Shown here in pieces: positions 59,700 through 64,000 of a stretch of 64,000 bases of DNA; the stretch's first letter is position 1; every line of letters starts with the position of its first letter. The stretch covers positions 1-64,000 of the forward strand of contig CAYVQC010000002.1 of the NCBI GenBank assembly GCA_964453995.1, read 5' to 3'. The translations under genes and the position numbers were made by a program. The notes beneath the pieces were generated by a model, which did not search any database, had not been told where the DNA came from, and worked only from the letters and a program-made list of their open reading frames with translations. This DNA is from SKVR01 sp964453995. Lineage in GTDB: Bacteria; Bacteroidota; Bacteroidia; Bacteroidales; UBA7960.

Positions 59700-59719
59700 T
59701 ATTGTAAACCATTACTAAA

Positions 59720-60478
59720 ATGTCGATAAGCACCACAGGATTTAATATTCTGGAATTCAATCGGGTTGACTCCACCAACATCAGGGCCAAAGAACTCATA
59801 CGCGCAGGCTATATACCTGAGGGTACCATCATTTTTGCAAAAGAGCAGTTTGCCGGTCGGGGCTATGACACCAATAGGTGGGAAAGCGAACCGGGGTCCA
59901 ATATTACTATGTCATGTATATTGCGCCCTACTTTTCTTGCCCCGCAAAAACAGTTTTTCCTTACCAAGATTATTTCTCTTGCACTTTACAAAACAGTTTC
60001 TTCCATCTTGCCTCAAAGAAGCAAGGTATCGATAAAATGGCCCAATGATGTTTACTATGAAGCCAAAAAAATCGCAGGTATCCTTGTGGAAAACAATATT
60101 ATGGCCAATGCCATCAGGGAGTCGGTTTGTGGCATCGGCTTAAATGTAAATCAGCGCAAGTTTATCTCCGATGCTCCCAATCCGGTATCGTTACGTCAGC
60201 TTACGGGTAAGACATATAATCTCAGTGACATCCTTGCCATGCTTTTGGAAAATATTGATTATTGGTATCGCCATTTACAAATGGAAGAGTTTGAAAAGAT
60301 TTCGGAAAGCTACCATGAAGCACTCTTCAGGCTTGGTGTTGCAGCCCGGTATGAATCTATGGACCAGCAATTTACAGGAATCATTACAGGTACAGACCCC
60401 TATGGCCGCTTGCAAATCGTTACTACATCGGGAGAGGAACGTTTATTTGACTTTAAAGAAGTACGTTTTATTTTTTGA
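59720..60478 (+). CDS. birA: Biotin--[acetyl-CoA-carboxylase] ligase (BirA, no HTH)
   Basis: 252 residues. The catalytic and C-terminal SH3-like domains are complete: VDSTNIRAKEL, AGRGYDTNRWESEPG (variant of the GRGRxGR biotinyl-AMP loop), KWPNDVYYE, KKIAGILVE and GIGLNVNQ. The N-terminal DNA-binding domain of E. coli BirA is absent, so this enzyme attaches biotin but should not repress biotin genes. Convergent with the SRPBCC gene (9 nt between stops). Confidence 0.96.
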   Translation: MSISTTGFNILEFNRVDSTNIRAKELIRAGYIPEGTIIFAKEQFAGRGYDTNRWESEPGSNITMSCILRPTFLAPQKQFFLTKIISLALYKTVSSILPQRSKVSIKWPNDVYYEAKKIAGILVENNIMANAIRESVCGIGLNVNQRKFISDAPNPVSLRQLTGKTYNLSDILAMLLENIDYWYRHLQMEEFEKISESYHEALFRLGVAARYESMDQQFTGIITGTDPYGRLQIVTTSGEERLFDFKEVRFIF

Positions 60479-60487
60479 TGGGCTTTG

Positions 60488-60889
60488 TCATGCAAAATGT
60501 TGCTTCAACCTCTCTGCAAGCATATCGGTAAAATTTTGCAATGGTCTTGATGCCACAGCCTTTAAAAAAGGATTCAGATCGGCATTAAATATAATTTCCG
60601 CCTTTGAAGAATCAGAACTTTCTTCAAAAAAGTAAACATCAAGGGTATAATCTATGGGATTTTTTCCGTCTGCCACAATATGAATATTTCGTGCAGGATT
60701 CCTGGCAGCTATGCGCATATTCATATCGGCAAGTCCTTCAATAGTAAAGGAGCAGGTATCAATATCTGCCCGCCAGTTCTTGATTTGCGATGGCATAAGA
60801 TCTTCGAAATGGGTAAAATCGGCAAGAAATTCATATACTTTTCCGGCAGGAGCATTGAGCAATACCCTGTCACTTGAAAACTCTGTCAT
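60488..60889 (-). CDS. SRPBCC (START-like) family protein
   Basis: 133 residues. The pattern FSSDRVLLNAPAGKVYEFL at the start and a closing long amphipathic helix (LQNFTDMLAERLKQHF) match the SRPBCC/polyketide-cyclase-like fold, which encloses a hydrophobic ligand pocket. No signal peptide. Ligand unknown. It is coded 45 nt after pyrE on the same strand. Confidence 0.85.
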   Translation of the reverse strand: MTEFSSDRVLLNAPAGKVYEFLADFTHFEDLMPSQIKNWRADIDTCSFTIEGLADMNMRIAARNPARNIHIVADGKNPIDYTLDVYFFEESSDSSKAEIIFNADLNPFLKAVASRPLQNFTDMLAERLKQHFA

Positions 60890-60934
60890 TTAAATACGTT
60901 TTGTTTAATTAGATAAATAATGTGGCCTGTAATA

Positions 60935-61570
60935 TTACCTCCATCCTGAAGGATTTTCTCTCCATCTTTCCAATGATTCGAGATTGCTATGGTGAAGTTT
61001 CCCCATGTGGATGGCTTGTTGAATAAGGGTATTATAATCAGTTAGGGTATGAAGCGTGCATCTGGCTGATTCCATGTTGCTCGATGCAATATCCAGCCCA
61101 TAGGTAAAGATTGCTATCATACCCAAAACACTCGCTTTAGCATTGATCAGGGCATCTACCGCAGCGAGGCTGCTTTGGCCGGTAGAAACAAGATCTTCGA
61201 TCACTACAACCTTTTCGCCGGCGGGCAGGTATCCTTCTACCTGGTTGCCCAAACCATGCGCTTTCTGGGTGCTGCGGATATACACAAATGGTTTGCCCAA
61301 TTTGGCAGCCACCAATACTCCATGGGCAATGGCTCCGGTAGCTACACCAGCAATGGTGGTAGCTTCAGGGTAGAGCTGCTGCACCTTTTTTGCCAAAGCA
61401 TCAGCAACAAACTCCCTTACCCCGGGAAACGACAGTATACGCCGGTTATCGCAATATACCGGCGATTTGATCCCTGAAGCCCATGTAAAGGGCTCATTGG
61501 TATTGAGTTTTACTGCTTCGATTTCCAGCAGGTGCTGCGCCATTTGTTCTGAGGTGGAGAGTGTTGTCAT
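60935..61570 (-). CDS. pyrE: Orotate phosphoribosyltransferase
   Basis: 211 residues from the ATG at 61570; the frame stays open 99 nt upstream but without family similarity. The PRPP-binding motif VVVIEDLVSTGQS and SGIKSPVYCDNR, GVATGAIAHG and KAHGLGNQVEG are intact. It makes orotidine 5'-phosphate in pyrimidine synthesis. Divergent from the Nudix gene, 150 nt away. Confidence 0.97.
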   Translation of the reverse strand: MTTLSTSEQMAQHLLEIEAVKLNTNEPFTWASGIKSPVYCDNRRILSFPGVREFVADALAKKVQQLYPEATTIAGVATGAIAHGVLVAAKLGKPFVYIRSTQKAHGLGNQVEGYLPAGEKVVVIEDLVSTGQSSLAAVDALINAKASVLGMIAIFTYGLDIASSNMESARCTLHTLTDYNTLIQQAIHMGKLHHSNLESLERWRENPSGWR

Positions 61571-61691
61571 AACCCGATACGTGGAATAAGAAATGCGCCG
61601 CAAACCTACGGATTTTTTATGAAAAATGAAACCCTTTTCCTCATGGCTACATATGCCTGCAACAGACAATACGAAGTAAAAAAATATATCC

Positions 61692-61699
61692 TACTTTTG
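61692..61699 (+). promoter_or_regulatory. -7 element for the Nudix gene
   Basis: TACTTTTG matches TAnnTTTG, 22 nt before the ATG. The -33 is weak. Confidence 0.5.
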
Positions 61700-61720
61700 T
61701 CTTGAAAAAGGAAACTGCCC

Positions 61721-62356
61721 ATGCAAAAAATATTTATCCAAAATACCGTTCTTAATCTTTCAGAGCACGATTCAGAAGGATATGATAACAGGATTCGCTT
61801 TTCTGAGATCGAAACCGTAGCAACTAAAGATTTCATTCAGAAAGAGATATGGCCCGGTGTCAACCGGAGAAATATCCTGATCTGGGGCGCGGAAGAAGAA
61901 TCAATGCTGTTTTATTTCAAAAACAACCTTGTCCATATAAAAGCAGGAGGCGGATTGGTGCAAAATCCACTCGGACAAATACTTTTCATTTTTCGTCATG
62001 GCAAGTGGGATCTTCCCAAAGGAAAACCTGAAAAGGGAGAGAATATCATGGCCACCGCCATCAGAGAGGTGGAAGAAGAATGTGGCGTATCGAAGCTAAG
62101 CATCCTTTCTTCTTTGCCCACCACATTTCACATCTACCGGCCACATAATGGCGATTTTGCCCTAAAGGAGTGTATCTGGTTTCACATGCGATGCCTGGGC
62201 TGGAAAAACCTGAAAGTACAACAGGAAGAGGGAATTACGGAAGCACGCTGGATTGCCATGCCCGTGCCGGGAGCAATCATGCGGGGCGCTTTTCCTTCCA
62301 TAAAATCATTGGTAAAATTTTTCCAGGAGATCTATTTGCGCGACCTTCGCTCCTGA
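61721..62356 (+). CDS. Nudix hydrolase
   Basis: 211 residues. The first ~75 residues are a non-Nudix N-terminal part; the Nudix fold follows with the box GKPEKGENIMATAIREVEEECG fitting Gx5Ex7REUxEExGU (about 105-127). A substrate-side WDLPKG precedes it. The enzyme cleaves nucleoside diphosphates linked to another group; the substrate is not known. The last 25 nt overlap the convergent thioredoxin-like gene. Confidence 0.92.
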   Translation: MQKIFIQNTVLNLSEHDSEGYDNRIRFSEIETVATKDFIQKEIWPGVNRRNILIWGAEEESMLFYFKNNLVHIKAGGGLVQNPLGQILFIFRHGKWDLPKGKPEKGENIMATAIREVEEECGVSKLSILSSLPTTFHIYRPHNGDFALKECIWFHMRCLGWKNLKVQQEEGITEARWIAMPVPGAIMRGAFPSIKSLVKFFQEIYLRDLRS

Positions 62357-63750
62357 AAAAGATAGTATTCCAGCTGGTTAAGGAATTCTCCTGTAGGTCT
62401 GGAGGCCGGAAACTGAAGAATATTACCTTCACGATCCAGCAATACCCAGGTGGGCAACCCCCTTACCTGGTAAGCGTCCAGAAGTCGAAAATCGTTGTTG
62501 AAATGCACATTTACAAAAGGGAGATCATAAAGTTCCAGGAAGTTTGCATAATCTGAAGGATCCCTGTCGGTAGAAATGTTCAACACGGCCAGGTTTTCGC
62601 TGTGCAGGGCATGAATCTCCTTCAGGGCCAGCAAATCAAGCAAACAGCTTTCGCACCAGCTGGCATTAAACCCTATGTATAGGTACTTTCCTGCAAAGTC
62701 ATCGGGAACAGTTATACGGTTACCCTCCTGATCGGTCAGACGGAAAGGTGGAGCAGGAGTATCGGGCTCCAGGTAGGTGAGCTGATGAATTATATTGGTA
62801 GCAATGGAACGGTGCTGTGGAAATTTGCTGTTTTGCTCCACATGACGCAAAATACCTGTTACATTCTCTTTGCTGTAATCAGGATTATGATACATATCCT
62901 GTAACCCCTTCAGCATTACCAATTCTCGAAACACCTCGTTGCGCAGCAGGGTATCTTTTCCCAAAGAATCCATTAAAGCATGGTAGCTATTGAGCTCATT
63001 TACGGTATATTGCAGATCGGAAGAGGTTATCTTGCGGCTCCCTGAGAAAATATAGGTGTCAAAAGCAGTATTGAAAAAATTCATATACTGTGTATTGTGA
63101 TAAAGAACCGGCCGGGCGAGGAAAAACTCATCCATTGCAGCTGCAAAGCGGCTGAGATTGGCAACATGCCTGTAGTACCCAAATACATAACGGTAATAAT
63201 CCCTGAAATACTCATTATCAACCTGGGAAAACAATGAATCTGTTTGTTCCTTGATCCGGTTGAATGCAGCGGCATCCCTGCTGGTGCGTATTTTTACAAA
63301 ATGCTTGCTGAATTGATCCACGAGGATATCTTCGAGCTGGTTGATTTTATCATTGAGATTATCTGAAGGCTCTACGATGGTAAAAGAAAAAACCCAGGGG
63401 TTAAGGTAGGGATTGATCTGGTCATTGAGAGTAGAAAAATCAACTGAATCGAACTCAATAGTATAATGCTGGCCTGGCTCAACAAACAGCCCCATACTGG
63501 CATGGTCAATCCTGAAAAAAACATAACCGGGTTCAAACCGGGAAAAGGTAAAAGAAAATGTTCCCTGCCCATCAATGGTTGAAGCGGCTATTTCCATTTC
63601 ACGCCATGAGACCATATCTCCATATTCCATCAGGCGGATTTCCCTCTGTTCTGCACCGGGAAAACTTCCCGATATTTTGATTTCAAAAGATTGTGCCTGT
63701 AACAGGAAAGCAACAGGAAAAAGTACAATGGTGAAAAAAAACCGGGTCAT
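62332..63750 (-). CDS. Secreted TlpA-like thioredoxin-fold protein with long N-terminal domain
   Basis: 472 residues from the ATG at 63750, chosen for its signal peptide (MTRFFFTIVLFPVAFLLQAQ); the open frame begins 138 nt earlier. An N-terminal beta domain (about 20-130: FEIKISGSFPGAEQREIRL) and a helical part (to about 330) resemble the AhpC/TSA-associated DUF4369-type and related Bacteroidota proteins. The C-terminal 140 residues are a thioredoxin fold with WCESC (Cys366, Cys369) and the cis-Pro loop GLPTWVLLD. A periplasmic thiol-disulfide role is likely, for example in cytochrome maturation or protein folding. Partner genes are not visible. Confidence 0.88.
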   Translation of the reverse strand: MTRFFFTIVLFPVAFLLQAQSFEIKISGSFPGAEQREIRLMEYGDMVSWREMEIAASTIDGQGTFSFTFSRFEPGYVFFRIDHASMGLFVEPGQHYTIEFDSVDFSTLNDQINPYLNPWVFSFTIVEPSDNLNDKINQLEDILVDQFSKHFVKIRTSRDAAAFNRIKEQTDSLFSQVDNEYFRDYYRYVFGYYRHVANLSRFAAAMDEFFLARPVLYHNTQYMNFFNTAFDTYIFSGSRKITSSDLQYTVNELNSYHALMDSLGKDTLLRNEVFRELVMLKGLQDMYHNPDYSKENVTGILRHVEQNSKFPQHRSIATNIIHQLTYLEPDTPAPPFRLTDQEGNRITVPDDFAGKYLYIGFNASWCESCLLDLLALKEIHALHSENLAVLNISTDRDPSDYANFLELYDLPFVNVHFNNDFRLLDAYQVRGLPTWVLLDREGNILQFPASRPTGEFLNQLEYYLFQERRSRK

Positions 63751-63897
63751 AAACCTGAAACTTGTAAAGGGTTGTTGTAAAAGGGCAAACGGAAAACACA
63801 AGCGTTTATTATCTTCTGCCTGCCGGGGAGGTGAGCAGCGATACGTTGGTATTTGCGCACAGGTTTGATCCTGCAAAGATGGATTCATTCTGAGAGG

Positions 63898-64000
63898 TCA
63901 GAATTTTACCTGGTGAGGCACAAAAGGACTGGCATCACCATGGTTGCGGATAATATCTCTTACAATGGATGAATTGATGGCTGTATGCTCGGGGGTTGTT
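63898..64000 (-). CDS. coaD: Phosphopantetheine adenylyltransferase, C-terminal part only (cut by window edge)
   Basis: The last 33 residues and TGA stop are in the window (TPEHTAINSSIVRDIIRNHG and SPFVP). The phrase INSSIVRDIIRNHGD matches the CoaD C-terminus, which carries the ISSSxVRE motif binding ATP. The rest of the gene lies beyond base 64000. CoaD makes dephospho-CoA. The thioredoxin-like gene begins 147 nt downstream on the same strand. Confidence 0.85.
   Translation of the reverse strand, partial: TTPEHTAINSSIVRDIIRNHGDASPFVPHQVKF

Larger units (their letters stand above)
59311..59719. other. Divergent intergenic region between rsfS and birA
   Basis: About 410 nt with no gene. It contains a -7 element for rsfS (59393-59400), a perfect 19-bp palindrome (59476-59494), a -7 element for birA (59656-59663) and a leader hairpin (59673-59699). 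Confidence 0.6.

Noticed and set aside
1..64000. tRNA, rRNA, CRISPR arrays, insertion sequences, integrases
   Set aside because: The intergenic stretches were read for cloverleaf-like ends, short regular repeats and transposase motifs and none was found; a covariance-model search would be more sensitive.

Overview
The window is chromosomal DNA of a member of the Bacteroidota, most likely order Bacteroidales or Marinilabiliales. The evidence is a SusC/SusD pair, lipoproteins with an acidic stretch after the lipobox cysteine, a type IX secretion (T9SS) C-terminal sorting domain, Bacteroidota-restricted families (DUF4296, head-GIN DUF2807), a 672-residue urocanate hydratase, promoters of the form TTG-N19/20-TAnnTTTG, and few Shine-Dalgarno sites. 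HydE and HydF, the maturases of [FeFe]-hydrogenase, point to an anaerobic or facultative fermentative life. I see no tRNA, rRNA, CRISPR array, transposase or prophage.

Layout. 1-1.4 kb: a short orphan tip of an Rhs/YD-repeat toxin with a small membrane protein 6 nt downstream (minus strand). 1.9-15.3 kb: a polysaccharide utilisation locus, all on the minus strand. In transcription order it is a secreted T9SS multidomain protein, a GH130 enzyme, an MFS transporter, a lipoprotein paralogue of the first gene, SusC, SusD and a FIVAR-LamG lipoprotein. The two paralogues share a ~520-residue region I cannot assign to a known glycosidase family. Two contiguous 21-bp imperfect direct repeats lie upstream of the GH130 gene. 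15.5-17.7 kb: membrane pyrophosphatase HppA. 18-31.3 kb (plus): RecR, a GT2 fusion protein, a 2-oxoacid dehydrogenase E2, a DnaQ-type exonuclease, an FAH-family protein, a PAS/GAF sensor, a PAS histidine kinase, 3-methyladenine glycosylase, an RlmI-type methyltransferase and a MATE exporter. 31.3-38 kb: an LRR protein, a GH3-beta-lactamase fusion and an M3 peptidase. 38-42 kb: rpsO, pnp, rpe and a DUF4296 lipoprotein. 42-46 kb (minus): a small lipoprotein, urocanate hydratase, a small secreted protein and a tRNA-dihydrouridine synthase. 46.3-50.2 kb (plus): aspartate ammonia-lyase-like, hydF, hydE. 50.5-53.2 kb: ABC ATPase, permease, GntR regulator and head-GIN protein, with a clear promoter and overlapping palindrome. 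53.4-64 kb: a HAD phosphatase behind a structured leader, the housekeeping cluster rsfS-ftsH-LUD-DUF2007-cdsA-psd (minus), birA, an SRPBCC protein, pyrE, a Nudix protein, a thioredoxin-like protein and the 3' end of coaD.

How the genes work together. In the PUL, the T9SS protein, the surface lipoproteins and SusC/D would degrade and import a glycan, and MFS plus GH130 would finish it in the cytoplasm; mannosidic linkages are suggested by GH130 alone. HydE, HydF and the ammonia-lyase are probably one hydrogenase-maturation transcript, although hydG is not here. cdsA and psd serve phospholipid synthesis, while ftsH and rsfS serve membrane proteolysis and ribosome silencing. The best candidates for undescribed biology are the paired PUL protein family with its putative direct-repeat activator site, the truncated Rhs tip pair, and the structured leader at 53.3 kb.
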